Positions 44,829-54,031 of a stretch of 64,000 bases of DNA are shown here, piece by piece (position 1 is the stretch's first letter; each line of letters opens with the position of its first letter). Origin of the DNA: Pseudomonas sp. MM213 (GTDB lineage: Bacteria > Pseudomonadota > Gammaproteobacteria > Pseudomonadales > Pseudomonadaceae); contig NZ_CP081943.1 of the NCBI RefSeq assembly GCF_020423045.1, positions 4,340,001 to 4,404,000 on the forward strand, in the 5' to 3' direction. The position numbers were made by a program, and so were the translations under genes. Under the pieces are notes generated by a model. The model was not told the origin of the DNA. It ran no database searches and saw nothing but the letters and a program-made list of their open reading frames with translations.

Positions 44829-45542
44829 TTAGATGGAGCGCTGGTTGACGCGTTTGGAAAGCTCTTCGGCGGACTCTTTACGCTCGGAGTACCGATCAAC
44901 CAAATAATCCTGGCGATCCCGCAACAGCAGGGTGAACTTCATCAGCTCTTCCATCACGTCCACGAGACGGTCGTAGTACGAGGACGGCTTCATACGACCT
45001 GCCTCGTCGAACTCGGTAAATGCCTTGGCAACCGAAGATTGGTTTGGGATGGTGAACATCCGCATCCATCGGCCCAGTACGCGCAGCTGATTAACCACGT
45101 TGAAAGATTGCGAGCCACCGCAGACCTGCATCACTGCAAGGGTCTTTCCTTGCGTAGGTCGTACAGCACCTATCGCCAGCGGAACCCAGTCAATTTGGGC
45201 TTTGAATACTGCACTCATGGAGCCGTGACGCTCAGGGGAGCACCACACCTGCCCCTCAGACCATTGCATCAGCTCGCGCAGCTCAGCGACCTTGGGATGT
45301 GTATCGGCAGCGTCATCCGGAAGCGGCAGACCCGATGGGTCAAAGATCTTGGTTTCAGCGCCAAACTCATTCAGCAGGCGTGCCGCCTCTTGCGTGACTA
45401 ACCGGCTGAATGAGCGCTCTCGCGTTGATCCATACAGCAGAAGAATGCGAGGTTTATGGAGCGAAGGCGTGCGAGGCGACAGTTGCTCCAGCGACGGAAT
45501 GTCGATCAGGTCGGCGTGTACGTTCGGCAATGTGTCTTGCAT
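44829..45542 (-). CDS. arsH: ArsH NADPH-dependent FMN oxidoreductase
   Basis: The 237-residue flavodoxin-like protein has [20 protein letters not shown] (FMN phosphate loop), [20 protein letters not shown] and [20 protein letters not shown], the ArsH consensus. ArsH oxidises trivalent organoarsenicals to less toxic pentavalent forms. It is flanked by arsC genes with gaps of 47 and 20 bases. Confidence 0.95.
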   Translation of the reverse strand: MQDTLPNVHADLIDIPSLEQLSPRTPSLHKPRILLLYGSTRERSFSRLVTQEAARLLNEFGAETKIFDPSGLPLPDDAADTHPKVAELRELMQWSEGQVWCSPERHGSMSAVFKAQIDWVPLAIGAVRPTQGKTLAVMQVCGGSQSFNVVNQLRVLGRWMRMFTIPNQSSVAKAFTEFDEAGRMKPSSYYDRLVDVMEELMKFTLLLRDRQDYLVDRYSERKESAEELSKRVNQRSI

Positions 45543-45589
45543 AAAAACTCCTACGGCGGCGCCAGGTTGGACACCCCCTCGGTTGATCT

Positions 45590-46060
45590 TTAAAGCGAAC
45601 CGATGCGATCCAGTTCAGCTTTCAACTGTTCAGCGCTGATGATCTTCAGTGGCAGCGCAAGAAATGCGCTCACGCGCTCGTGAATTTTGGCCAGTGTGGC
45701 TTCAAACGCTGCGGTGATCTCGGCTTCCGACCCGCTAGCCTCAGACGGGTCGGCCAGCCCCCAATGCGCTTTCAAAGCGGGCCCGAAGAAGATTGGGCAT
45801 GCCTCACCCGCAGCCCGGTCACAGACAGTGATCACGATGTCTGGAGGCGAGCCTTCAAAAGCATCCGAAGCCTTGCTGCTCAAGCCCGCCGTGGAGATAC
45901 TCGCCGCCTCCAGCGTTTGCAATGCCCGTTGATTCACCCGGCCACTGGGAAAGCTTCCTGAGCTGACGGCTTCTACACCCTCGGGCGCCAAGTGGTTGAA
46001 AAGCGCCTCGGACAGAATGCTGCGGCAGCTGTTGTGGGTGCACATGAACAAGACTTTCAT
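45590..46060 (-). CDS. arsC: Arsenate reductase, LMW-phosphatase type (after arsB)
   Basis: The 156-residue protein has the P-loop [16 protein letters not shown] (C-x5-R) and the redox cysteines in [20 protein letters not shown], as in thioredoxin-type arsenate reductases. [20 protein letters not shown] near the end is typical. It sits 16 bases after arsB and 47 before arsH. It is clearly different from the second copy at 47738. Confidence 0.93.
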   Translation of the reverse strand: MKVLFMCTHNSCRSILSEALFNHLAPEGVEAVSSGSFPSGRVNQRALQTLEAASISTAGLSSKASDAFEGSPPDIVITVCDRAAGEACPIFFGPALKAHWGLADPSEASGSEAEITAAFEATLAKIHERVSAFLALPLKIISAEQLKAELDRIGSL

Positions 46061-46076
46061 CAGAAGATTCCTTGAT

Positions 46077-47360
46077 TCAGAAACTGAGGCGCAGTGCCAG
46101 GGCGGACAATGTGGCGACGAGGATGGGCACGGTCAGCACGATCCCGGTCTTGAAGTAATAACCCCAACTGATCGTTATGTTTTTCCGGGCGAGCACGTGC
46201 AGCCACAACAGAGTTGCCAAGCTCCCAATTGGGGTGATCTTCGGGCCCAAATCGCAGCCGATGATGTTGGCGTAAACCATCGCTTGCTGGACTACACCAT
46301 CGACTTCAGCGGCATGAATGGATAAGGCGCCTACCAGAACGGTGGGCATGTTGTTCATGATCGAAGACAGCAACGCTGTTAGCAGCCCTGTACCAAGGGA
46401 CGCGCCCCAAACGCCATAACCGGCGAACACGTTCAGGAACTGCGCGATGTGGTCGGTCAGGCCGGCGTTCTTCAGGCCATAAACAACCAGGTACATACCC
46501 AAAGAAAAAATCACCACCTGCCATGGCGCCTCTTTGAGCACCTTGCCTGTGTTGATGGCGTGGCCACGAGCCGCGATGACGTAAAGAATGAATGCACAGA
46601 CCGCTGCAATGGCGCTGATTGGCACCCCTAATGGCTCAATGACAAAGAAGCCGATCAGCAGTAGTGCCAGCACCCACCAACCGGCTACAAAAGTGGCCCG
46701 GTCGTGGATCGCCTCGTCCGGATTGTCCAGTTGGTTGAGGTCATAGGTCTTTGGTAGATCTTTGCGGAAAAACCACAGCAGCATGGCTAATGTCGCCGCC
46801 ACGCTGACGATGTTTACCGGCACCATGATCGAAGCATATTCGTTGAAGCCGATATCGAAGTAGTCGGCAGAAACGATGTTTACCAGGTTGGAAACCACCA
46901 GCGGTAAGCTCGCCGTATCAGCGATAAAACCGGCTGCCATGACGAATGCCAACGTAGCCGCAGGAGAAAAACGCAACGCCAGCAACATCGCGATCACAAT
47001 GGGTGTGAGGATCAATGCTGCTCCGTCATTGGCGAACAGGGCCGACACCGCTGCGCCCAACAGGACGATAAATGCGAACAGCTTGCGCGTGCTCCCGCCT
47101 CCCCATCGGGCCACATGCAGCGCAGCCCACTTGAAAAAACCTGCCTCATCAAGCAGCAGACTAATGATGATGACCGCGATGAAAGTCCCAGTGGCATTCC
47201 AGACAATGCGCCAAACCTCTGGTATGTCGGCAAGGGTAACGACACCTGCCAGCAACGCCACGATGGCACCGAACATCGCACTCCAGCCAACCCCAAGCCC
47301 CTTGGGTTGCCAGATGACAAGGACGATGGTGGCGATAAAGATCAATACGGCAATCAGCAT
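46077..47360 (-). CDS. arsB: Arsenite efflux permease ArsB
   Basis: The 427-residue inner-membrane protein has about twelve helices and the ArsB family blocks [40 protein letters not shown] and [20 protein letters not shown]. It extrudes arsenite or antimonite, by itself or with ArsA; no arsA is present here. It lies 24 bases after arsR in the same operon. Confidence 0.97.
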   Translation of the reverse strand: MLIAVLIFIATIVLVIWQPKGLGVGWSAMFGAIVALLAGVVTLADIPEVWRIVWNATGTFIAVIIISLLLDEAGFFKWAALHVARWGGGSTRKLFAFIVLLGAAVSALFANDGAALILTPIVIAMLLALRFSPAATLAFVMAAGFIADTASLPLVVSNLVNIVSADYFDIGFNEYASIMVPVNIVSVAATLAMLLWFFRKDLPKTYDLNQLDNPDEAIHDRATFVAGWWVLALLLIGFFVIEPLGVPISAIAAVCAFILYVIAARGHAINTGKVLKEAPWQVVIFSLGMYLVVYGLKNAGLTDHIAQFLNVFAGYGVWGASLGTGLLTALLSSIMNNMPTVLVGALSIHAAEVDGVVQQAMVYANIIGCDLGPKITPIGSLATLLWLHVLARKNITISWGYYFKTGIVLTVPILVATLSALALRLSF

Positions 47361-47384
47361 TTCATTAATCCGGTTAGGCGTGAC

Positions 47385-47741
47385 TCAGCTACACACGGTT
47401 TGGTTGATCGGACGGTCGTTCATGCCGCAGAGGCGCTTAGCCTCGGTTTCCAGCCATTGCTGATTGGCGTCTACCACTTCCTTCAAAACTGCAGTCACCC
47501 ACGCGGGTAAATCAGGATTCAGGCGGTAATACACCCACTGGCCTTGGCGACGATCCAAAAGCAAACCGGCAGAGCGCAGCAGGGCCAGATGACGAGAAAT
47601 CTTAGGCTGACTCAGGTCGAGTGCTGCCGTTAGCTCGCATACACACAGCTCACCTTCACTCACGACAAGCAGCGAAATTTTTGCTCGGGTGTCATCCGCC
47701 AGGCACTTGAATAAGGTGGTGGGGTTCATGGGTTCTGTCAT
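47385..47741 (-). CDS. arsR: Arsenic-responsive repressor ArsR
   Basis: The 118-residue SmtB/ArsR-type winged-helix repressor has the arsenite site ELCVCEL (Cys33, Cys35) in the DNA-binding helix region, the recognition helix LSQPKISRHLALLRSAGL and a wing LLDRRQGQWVYYRL. Arsenite binding releases it from DNA. It overlaps the upstream arsC by four bases. Its likely operators are the CGAATAT repeats between the divergent promoters. Confidence 0.96.
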   Translation of the reverse strand: MTEPMNPTTLFKCLADDTRAKISLLVVSEGELCVCELTAALDLSQPKISRHLALLRSAGLLLDRRQGQWVYYRLNPDLPAWVTAVLKEVVDANQQWLETEAKRLCGMNDRPINQTVCS

Positions 47742-48160
47742 AGATCCTCCAGGTGTTTGGTCTTGACCAAAACGAAGAGCTTGATGCGCTCGTGGATGTC
47801 GTGGAGCGTATGGCGAAATGCGCCAGGATCATCGCTAGTTACTGGGTCAGGAAAATCCCAGGCAATGACTTCACCTGCACTGGGCATTGGTAGGCACTCG
47901 CTTGCGGATTTATCACAAAGAGTGATTACGTAATCGAATCGATCAGCTTGAAACTCGCTGAGGGACTTGCTGCGCAGGCCCGTTGCATCGACTCCAACTG
48001 CCTCCAATGCCTGAGTGGTGCGCGGATCAACCTCAGACGGTTCAGATCCTGCACTGAAGGCCTCGAAGCGCGGGTCGGTGTGCCGCAGCAAAGCCTCTGC
48101 AAGCAGGGAGCGGGCTGAGTTGGCAACGCACACGAAAAGCACTTTGATAGCAGGGCTCAT
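47738..48160 (-). CDS. arsC: Arsenate reductase-like, LMW-phosphatase type (first gene)
   Basis: The 140-residue protein has the P-loop FVCVANSARSLLAEALLRHT (C-x5-R) and the later cysteines in YVITLCDKSASECLPMPSAG, as in arsenate reductases. It is shorter than the copy at 45590 and begins the operon, ahead of arsR, which is unusual because arsR is often first. In some Pseudomonas ars loci a phosphatase-like gene precedes arsR. Its start is about 130 bases from divergent arsN2. Confidence 0.88.
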   Translation of the reverse strand: MSPAIKVLFVCVANSARSLLAEALLRHTDPRFEAFSAGSEPSEVDPRTTQALEAVGVDATGLRSKSLSEFQADRFDYVITLCDKSASECLPMPSAGEVIAWDFPDPVTSDDPGAFRHTLHDIHERIKLFVLVKTKHLEDL

Positions 48161-48186
48161 GGTGGAACTCGATGCATACGGAAAAT

Positions 48187-48225
48187 CGAATATACGCTTT
48201 GGCGAATATCCGGTAAAGCGAATAT
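48187..48225. promoter_or_regulatory. Three CGAATAT repeats at 16-bp period in the ars divergent promoter
   Basis: CGAATAT occurs at 48187-48193, 48203-48209 and 48219-48225, each exactly 16 bases after the last. The repeats lie between the divergent starts of the arsC-arsR-arsB operon and arsN2. Regular spacing and position suggest tandem operator half-sites for ArsR controlling both directions. Confidence 0.6.
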
Positions 48226-48301
48226 GATGGCTGCTGTTTCGGCATGTGCCCTAACGTTCCATGCGTGTCGGCATAACGGAGATGAGAGGATGGAGGTGGA
48301 T

Positions 48302-48754
48302 ATGATGATCCAGGCAACGGAAATAGCCGGAGGGCAGTCGCAGCGCTTTCGCGATGCGCTGAAATTTGCTGACCTTCCAGCAGACGATATTGATCTTCCA
48401 GGCCGAACCTTTTTTGAGTTCACACAGGATAGTGAGACGGTCGCATGGGGAGGTTTCGAAACGCATGGTACGGACGGGTTGCTGCGTTCCCTGGTCGTAG
48501 TCTCGACATACAGATCGAAAGGGGTCGGTGTCACGGTGCTTAAGATCATTGAAGCGAAAGCCGCCGAGCAGGGAATCGCTCGATTTCATTTGCTGACAAC
48601 AACTGCTTCAGGCTTTTTTGAACAACAGGGCTATGCAGTAAATCAACGAGATTCTGCGCCGCCTCTGATTTCTCAGACGGAGCAGTTCAGGGGGCTTTGC
48701 CCTGGATCGGCTTGCTACATGTGCAAGGCCTTATCTGCGAATGCACGAAAGTAG
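48302..48754 (+). CDS. arsN2: ArsN2-type GNAT acetyltransferase
   Basis: The 150-residue GNAT protein has RSLVVVSTYRSKGVGVTVLK (acetyl-CoA loop R-S-K-G-V-G) and LLTTTASGFFEQQGYAVNQR, then CPGSACYMCKAL at the C-terminus, which fits ArsN2 proteins of ars operons. GGAGGTGGAT precedes the ATG at 48302, with a second ATG in the next codon. It is the only gene on the plus side of the divergent ars promoter. Its substrate is not established. Confidence 0.82.
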   Translation: MMIQATEIAGGQSQRFRDALKFADLPADDIDLPGRTFFEFTQDSETVAWGGFETHGTDGLLRSLVVVSTYRSKGVGVTVLKIIEAKAAEQGIARFHLLTTTASGFFEQQGYAVNQRDSAPPLISQTEQFRGLCPGSACYMCKALSANARK

Positions 48755-48826
48755 CTGATCACCTTGATGATGGCTTTTAGCCTCGATGCCAGCTAGATTT
48801 GGAGCTTTCTACGATCAAGGAAGGAT

Positions 48827-49195
48827 ATGAAAAAGCTCATCGCAGTAATGGGGATCTGTGTCGCACTAGGCGGTTGCGCTACGTCCCACTACACCGCAGG
48901 ACGAGACTTTCCGTCAGCCAGTGTAGCGAGCATCACCAAAGGCAAAACCACCACTTCAGAACTGAAGTCGCTATTTGGCGAGCCCTACGCCAAGAGCGCC
49001 GTCAGCGAGACTGACGAGAAGTGGATCTACACCTACACCAACGGCTCAGCCCATGCTCAAAGCTACGTGGTCACTATGAAGGTGACGACTACGGGCACTC
49101 AGAAAACGCTCGACGTCTTGATCCGAAATGACGTGGTCATCAACTACACGTTCAGCGAAGGCCCCGCTCCAGGCAGTACCACTGCGACGAACTAA
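48827..49195 (+). CDS. Small lipoprotein, BamE/SmpA-like
   Basis: The 122-residue protein starts with a lipoprotein signal MKKLIAVMGICVALGGCATS with lipobox LGGC. The body, VASITKGKTTTSELKSLFGE then EKWIYTYTNGSAHAQSYVVT, has the SmpA/OmlA fold pattern (K-G-x-T-x-x-x-L-x-x-x-F-G-x-P). AAGGAAGGATATG-type spacing precedes the start. It is probably a membrane-anchored protein with no clear link to arsenic. The base composition resembles core DNA. Confidence 0.75.
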   Translation: MKKLIAVMGICVALGGCATSHYTAGRDFPSASVASITKGKTTTSELKSLFGEPYAKSAVSETDEKWIYTYTNGSAHAQSYVVTMKVTTTGTQKTLDVLIRNDVVINYTFSEGPAPGSTTATN

Positions 49196-49256
49196 GTTCG
49201 CCACCTTGCCATTGGGCGCCCCACCGCGCTCAGTACGTTGTTGATGGAGCAAGCTC

Positions 49257-50426
49257 ATGGACAGAACATATGCCTTCGTGGATGAGTCCGGGAATTCCGA
49301 CCTAGATACGTCGAAAGCTGGAAGCTCGGACTTCTTCATCGTGTGCTCCATTCTAGTGGCAGAGAAAGACCTGGAGGCTGCTTATGCCCAAGCTGAAGCG
49401 CTCCGCAAGCGGCATTTTCAAACAGGCGAGATCAAATCTAGCAATCTGAAGCCCAAGGATTCAGATCGCCGCGCCCGGATCCTAAACGAGCTAGCCGAGC
49501 TGCCATTCAAGCTCTATTTCACCGTCGTTGATAAGTCCCGAATTCACAAAGACGGCGGCCTCCGTATCAAGACCTCGTTCATAAAATACGTGAACGGGTT
49601 GCTCTATGAACGCTTGTTCCGCGCATACCCTGACCTCCAGATGATCGTTGACGAGCATGGTGGCCAGGAATTTCAGGAGAGCCTCAAAAGCTACGTTGCA
49701 GAACGATTCGTGGACGACCTATTTGGCGATAAGGATGCCTTCCAGACGATGGCCAGTAAGGACAACGTTTTGGTTCAGGTTGCAGATTTCTTCGCTGGCT
49801 CAGTCGCTCAGATCTACGAAGAGAAAGCTTCGGAAGAAGCTGTTCTTGCCTACAAGAAAATCCTCCGCAGCCTGACTCTTGGAATGCTTGAGTGGCCATC
49901 CAAGTACCAGTCTCTTCTGCCGCCGCCGACGGATGAATCTGGGTATGCAGACTACCAGGTACACCAAGAAGCTCTCCGCCAGGCCGACCGCTTTAGCGAG
50001 CGCGTTGGTAAGCACCCCGATGAAGATGAGCGACTGCAGCTAAGCATCTTGAGGTTCTTGAGATTCCAGAGCGAATTCGTCACCAAGGATTACGTGCTGA
50101 CTACGGAGATCATGGCCCATCTAAAAGATAGCGGACTGGGAGAGGTCAACGGCCAGAGAGTCCGCTCCAGTGGCATTGCCAAACTCCGCGATGCGGACGT
50201 CATCATCACAAGTGCGGCGAAGGGTTACAAAATCCCCCAGACACGTGCGGACATCAACGACTTCCTAGAGCGGGCATCCGGCATCGTCGTCCCTCTTCTC
50301 GACCGCGTTAAAAAAGCGCGCGATGTGTATCGGCTGAGCAGTCGAGGAGAATATGACATCGTCACTGCCAACCTTGCTGAGCTAGCCAAGCTGCTCGCTG
50401 CGCTCGAGGCTTTTGCAGATGACTGA
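49257..50426 (+). CDS. DUF3800 domain protein
   Basis: The 389-residue protein has the DUF3800 pattern: RTYAFVDESGNSDLDTSKAG at the N-terminus (aspartate-glutamate metal-type site), EIKSSNLKPKD, then KLYFTVVDKSRI, LQMIVDEHGG and VLVQVADFFAGSVAQIYEE. DUF3800 proteins have an RNase-H-like fold and are frequent in mobile elements and defence islands. The C-terminal 150 residues are unique and helical. ATGA overlaps the start of the following broken gene. The function is unknown. Confidence 0.75.
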   Translation: MDRTYAFVDESGNSDLDTSKAGSSDFFIVCSILVAEKDLEAAYAQAEALRKRHFQTGEIKSSNLKPKDSDRRARILNELAELPFKLYFTVVDKSRIHKDGGLRIKTSFIKYVNGLLYERLFRAYPDLQMIVDEHGGQEFQESLKSYVAERFVDDLFGDKDAFQTMASKDNVLVQVADFFAGSVAQIYEEKASEEAVLAYKKILRSLTLGMLEWPSKYQSLLPPPTDESGYADYQVHQEALRQADRFSERVGKHPDEDERLQLSILRFLRFQSEFVTKDYVLTTEIMAHLKDSGLGEVNGQRVRSSGIAKLRDADVIITSAAKGYKIPQTRADINDFLERASGIVVPLLDRVKKARDVYRLSSRGEYDIVTANLAELAKLLAALEAFADD

Positions 50427-50858
50427 ACTCAGTCATGGCAACGAACCTCAGCAGGCTGCACTGATCCAGGATGAAATCCTAGAGATCTGAAAGAAGCCAA
50501 GGTGCTCGCGCGTAGATTCTATCGCCTGACCGGCAAGCCGCTGGGCGTGACAGGCGAGGTCGCAGAGTACGAAGCTGCTACTAGACTCGGCATGTTACTA
50601 CATCCTGCAAGGCAGGCAGGTTACGACGCTACAGAGACGCTGGAAGATGGCATCGCGAGAATCCAGATCAAGGGCCGCTGTATCCTGAACCCGCTAAAGA
50701 TTACGGGCCGTATGGGCGCAATTGATCTCACCACGGCAGACGATCTCTTTGCCGATGCTGAAAGGCAGGGAATGGCCCCGACCAGAACCATGAGGTTCGA
50801 CTTGATTCTGACCCCTGCTCAATTAAGCCAGTCTAGACACGCCGAAGCTTCGACATGA
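50419..50858 (+). pseudogene. Broken gene of DUF6998-like type
   Basis: An ATG at 50419, overlapping the previous stop, opens MTELSHGNEPQQAALIQDEI and stops at TGA near 50488. The next frame continues LKEAKVLARRFYRLTGKPLG, VTGEVAEYEAAT, then AGYDATETLEDGIARIQIKG, the blocks of small DUF6998-type proteins. The end after MRFDLIL is short of the family length. A one-base loss near 50485 plus a truncated 3' end would explain it. No slippery site is present. Confidence 0.55.
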
Positions 50859-50901
50859 TGACTATGGCCCGCGCATCACTATCTGAGATAAGGCTTTATT
50901 A

Positions 50902-52107
50902 TCATATGACTGCTCGGGCTACACCCGGCCACACGGGAAACGGCAGCTCATTCACTTTCTTGTCCTCAACCAAAAATGCCAAGCTGTAGCGAGCACGGGT
51001 GATTGCAACGTAGAGCTTGTTCCGGGACTCTCCGGTCTTATCCTTATCAAACGCCTTGCCGTCTCCCGCCAAAAACTTAAGATGGTTTTCCGCAGGGATC
51101 ACAAGCACACGGTCAAACCCTAGTCCTTTGCAAGAACCGAAATTATAACAAACGAGGTTTGGCGGCAGGTAACCGGCACCCGTTCGGGCGTTCCACCGAA
51201 GCACGCTCGGGTGAAATGCGGATATGTAGTCATCAACTTGAGATTGCCTGACAACGAAGCTGCCGAGGTGATCAGACATCTCGGCTGGAACGTCTTTCAC
51301 TGCAGAGATTGTTTTCTCGTAAACCCCAGGATTGATCGTATCGGATAGATCGCAAATTTCTTGGATACATCGCTGATTGGTGGGCATGGTCTTTTCCACG
51401 AAACCCAGCTGACCAACGAAATAATCGATCTTTTCTTGAGACGTCAACGGTGCCTTGTGCCCAAATGTCGTGCTGTAGATCGTCTGCCGGAAATCGCCTA
51501 CACACCATATCCCATCAGGCATTATCTTATTGAGCGACTTGATAACCTCATAGTCCCAGCCGACCAGATCCTGCACCTCATCGAAATAAACCTTTTGATA
51601 AATACTAGATAGCCGAGTGGCGGGTGCATTTTTGGATCGTTTTCCTACGAGAGCGACCAGTTTAGCGAGGTAGCCTGAATAAGCCATAGTCTTACAAGGA
51701 GTCAAATAATGCAGGGGGTTGACCGCCCCTCCAGTGAGTTTTTCGGCTCTCCCTTTGATGTATACAGGCCTCCCCTTTACGAAAACACCTGGGAGGTGAT
51801 GGGGGTTATTTTCAGTGAAGAAATGGGCAGCAATTCGACTTGGGAAAACCACGCTCTGGTAAGGCCGGATCATGTCTTCCAAGTAGAATGAAAACAGCCC
51901 TTTTACGACGAAATCCTCACTGTTTTTCCCGTCGTTGAGTTCAACAAAACGCGCTCGTAATTCTGCTTGATTATTGGTGGTGTAGGTGACGACGAGAACC
52001 CGCCCACCAGCCTTAACGATGTCCACGGCATCGCTGATAATCTTATGCGTCTTACCCGAACCTGCCCCCGCTATCCATAGCTCATTCGCCAAAATCGAGC
52101 ACCTCAT
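50902..52107 (-). CDS. UvrD/Rep-like helicase, GajB-like
   Basis: The roughly 401-residue protein has SF1 helicase motifs: Walker A ELWIAGAGSGKTHKI, the motif Ia VLVVTYTTNNQAELRARF, Walker B VYFDEVQDLVGWD, VGDFRQTIYS (motif III), and the C-terminal RNKLYVAITRARYSLAF (motif VI). It is shorter than typical UvrD and similar to the GajB helicase of Gabija. Its start overlaps the GajA-like gene stop. ATG 52107 or a TTG just after it could be the start. The gene pair order (GajA then GajB) is that of Gabija. Confidence 0.75.
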   Translation of the reverse strand: MRCSILANELWIAGAGSGKTHKIISDAVDIVKAGGRVLVVTYTTNNQAELRARFVELNDGKNSEDFVVKGLFSFYLEDMIRPYQSVVFPSRIAAHFFTENNPHHLPGVFVKGRPVYIKGRAEKLTGGAVNPLHYLTPCKTMAYSGYLAKLVALVGKRSKNAPATRLSSIYQKVYFDEVQDLVGWDYEVIKSLNKIMPDGIWCVGDFRQTIYSTTFGHKAPLTSQEKIDYFVGQLGFVEKTMPTNQRCIQEICDLSDTINPGVYEKTISAVKDVPAEMSDHLGSFVVRQSQVDDYISAFHPSVLRWNARTGAGYLPPNLVCYNFGSCKGLGFDRVLVIPAENHLKFLAGDGKAFDKDKTGESRNKLYVAITRARYSLAFLVEDKKVNELPFPVWPGVARAVI

Positions 52108-53770
52108 CCAAAAATACTGGATATTTGAAATCAAGGTCGCCATCAAACAATCGGATAGCTGAGTCTACCTTGCGTGCTCCCTTTCCATTGCCCTTCACAC
52201 TTCTGAACCACTCGATCAAAAACTCTCTTCGGTCATCCAAGGAAGCCTCGGCCCCATAAAGTTTATATGTCTGAGCCGATAGAATTTCCTTCGCGAAAGC
52301 AGCTAGAGACGCCTGATCAACTGAATTTGCATATATCATCGCCGGTTCTAGTGAGAACTCCAGGTCGTTTTTTGACGAGAAGATTTTTACGTTTGCATAG
52401 TCCTTGTACTCCGCCTGAGCAGGCACGACGTTCTGGAAGTAGTCCTTGTCGTTGTCTCTAAGTACGTGAATGCGAGTACCAATCTCCTTTCCAACCTCGA
52501 TAAAGGTTTTGAAGCCCACACCTCTTACAACAATAATGTCGATCCCATCTTTCTCCGGAAGATGGTGATATTTACGCAGGTAGATTTTTTTCAGCACAAG
52601 CTCGTCAGAAGGCCCCTCAACCAAGATGACTTTTCTAGACAGTGCTACCCGCAGCGTGTCGTATCCAGGTAGACGCTTCAGCGTCTTTACAACATCAGGA
52701 TCTAGAGTATGTAGCCTCTTGTAGCCAGACTGCACAAGGCAGATTTTGTCGATACTTAACTTATTCAGCACGTAGGAGCTGTGCGTAGTGAGGAACAGCT
52801 GCTTGGAACGACGCTGAGTTTCAATATAGTGCACAAGTTTGTTCAGGTTGGTATGTGACAGATGATTTTCCGGTTCCTCCATCATCACCAAATCAATGTC
52901 ATGGGCTTTGTTCTGGATAGCGAGTTTGATCTGCACATTGCTCTGCTCACCCTTTCCAATAAAGTGAAAGGGAACATCATTTACCTCAAGCTGCAGGCCG
53001 GTTTGGATGGATCCCACGGGTAAGGTACTGGCAGCTATAGACAGCTTGCTATCAGTTATCAGATGGCCTGCATCAAGATTTGCATTAACCGCCATCACCT
53101 CGCCTGAGGTGTTGAATACTTGAAGGTTCTCGCGATAATTGAGCGTCAGCTTAACAAGCTCCTCCTTTTCTAGAGCTGTATTGAGGATATTGGAAATGTA
53201 CTGATTCTTGCCTAACGTGGGGTGAATTCGAGTCGGGTCGATGTAAAGCGCCTTGAATTTTTTAGCAATTGGCTTTATGGGATTCCATCCAAAATCTAGC
53301 CATTCGACCTTGTAAAATTCAACGGGAATGCTTGTGAAAGACGGCTTGGCTTGTCGGCGAAGTTCATAGACTTCGGCAAGTGCAGGATCGAAACAAGCCT
53401 GCACCAAAACACCCTGAGCATCGGCTTGGTGGCTGTTATTCGAACCTCGGTACTCTGGCACCCCCTCAATGTAGGCCTCAATGATTAGCTTGGGCAGATG
53501 CTGGGCGCTTAGATCGGTATCCAAAAACTGCGTGACTGCTTCTTGGTTAAATAGATCAGGAGAAAACTCGCCACTGAAGGGGCGACCACGGTGACTAAAG
53601 TTAAGCACGATCTCAAGCGCTTCGAGAATCGTACTTTTGCCGGCATTGTTGTCGCCAACAAAAATATTCACGTCATCGTTGAATTCGAGATGATCGTCCC
53701 GGAATTTTTTGAAATTGATGAGTTTGATCGACTTAACATGCACCCTAAATCCCTCAAGATAACTATCCAT
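52082..53770 (-). CDS. OLD-family ATPase-TOPRIM nuclease, GajA-like
   Basis: The 562-residue protein has an N-terminal ABC-type ATPase (Walker A IFVGDNNAGKSTILEALEI at about 37-55, Walker B region IDLVMMEEPENHLSHTN, H-loop FLTTHSSYVLNKL) and a C-terminal TOPRIM nuclease (VILVEGPSDELVLKKIYLR, VLRDNDKDYF). This is the GajA/OLD plan. With the adjoining GajB-like helicase it looks like a Gabija anti-phage system. ATG 53770 (MDSYLEGFRV) is preferred; the frame extends to 53830 but without support. Confidence 0.8.
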   Translation of the reverse strand: MDSYLEGFRVHVKSIKLINFKKFRDDHLEFNDDVNIFVGDNNAGKSTILEALEIVLNFSHRGRPFSGEFSPDLFNQEAVTQFLDTDLSAQHLPKLIIEAYIEGVPEYRGSNNSHQADAQGVLVQACFDPALAEVYELRRQAKPSFTSIPVEFYKVEWLDFGWNPIKPIAKKFKALYIDPTRIHPTLGKNQYISNILNTALEKEELVKLTLNYRENLQVFNTSGEVMAVNANLDAGHLITDSKLSIAASTLPVGSIQTGLQLEVNDVPFHFIGKGEQSNVQIKLAIQNKAHDIDLVMMEEPENHLSHTNLNKLVHYIETQRRSKQLFLTTHSSYVLNKLSIDKICLVQSGYKRLHTLDPDVVKTLKRLPGYDTLRVALSRKVILVEGPSDELVLKKIYLRKYHHLPEKDGIDIIVVRGVGFKTFIEVGKEIGTRIHVLRDNDKDYFQNVVPAQAEYKDYANVKIFSSKNDLEFSLEPAMIYANSVDQASLAAFAKEILSAQTYKLYGAEASLDDRREFLIEWFRSVKGNGKGARKVDSAIRLFDGDLDFKYPVFLDEVLDFGE

Positions 53771-54031
53771 AATGGCGCTTCGCCCAAGCAAGCAGACGGT
53801 ACATCGCGAGGTTGATACTGTCCATATCAAGTATTTGAAGGCAAAAGATGGCGAGACGGGAGCTTAGGGGGATCGAATAAAGGGATATGTCAGAGACAGA
53901 GGTGGCACAGATGGATTTGTCCAGGCGCACTCCCTATCGGATAGAGCCTTGTCTTTCTAAAGGTGAAAAAAAGCCAGCCGGCAAAGGCTATGTCCACTCG
54001 GTGAGATTTGGCGGGGGATCACCGAACACTT
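53771..54031. other. Non-coding right end of the island
   Basis: About 260 bases between the Gabija-like pair and the right repeat hold no gene. The minus-strand promoter for the pair should lie here. AAAGGTGAAAAAAAGCCAGC (53960) is an A-rich stretch of no known role. Confidence 0.4.
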
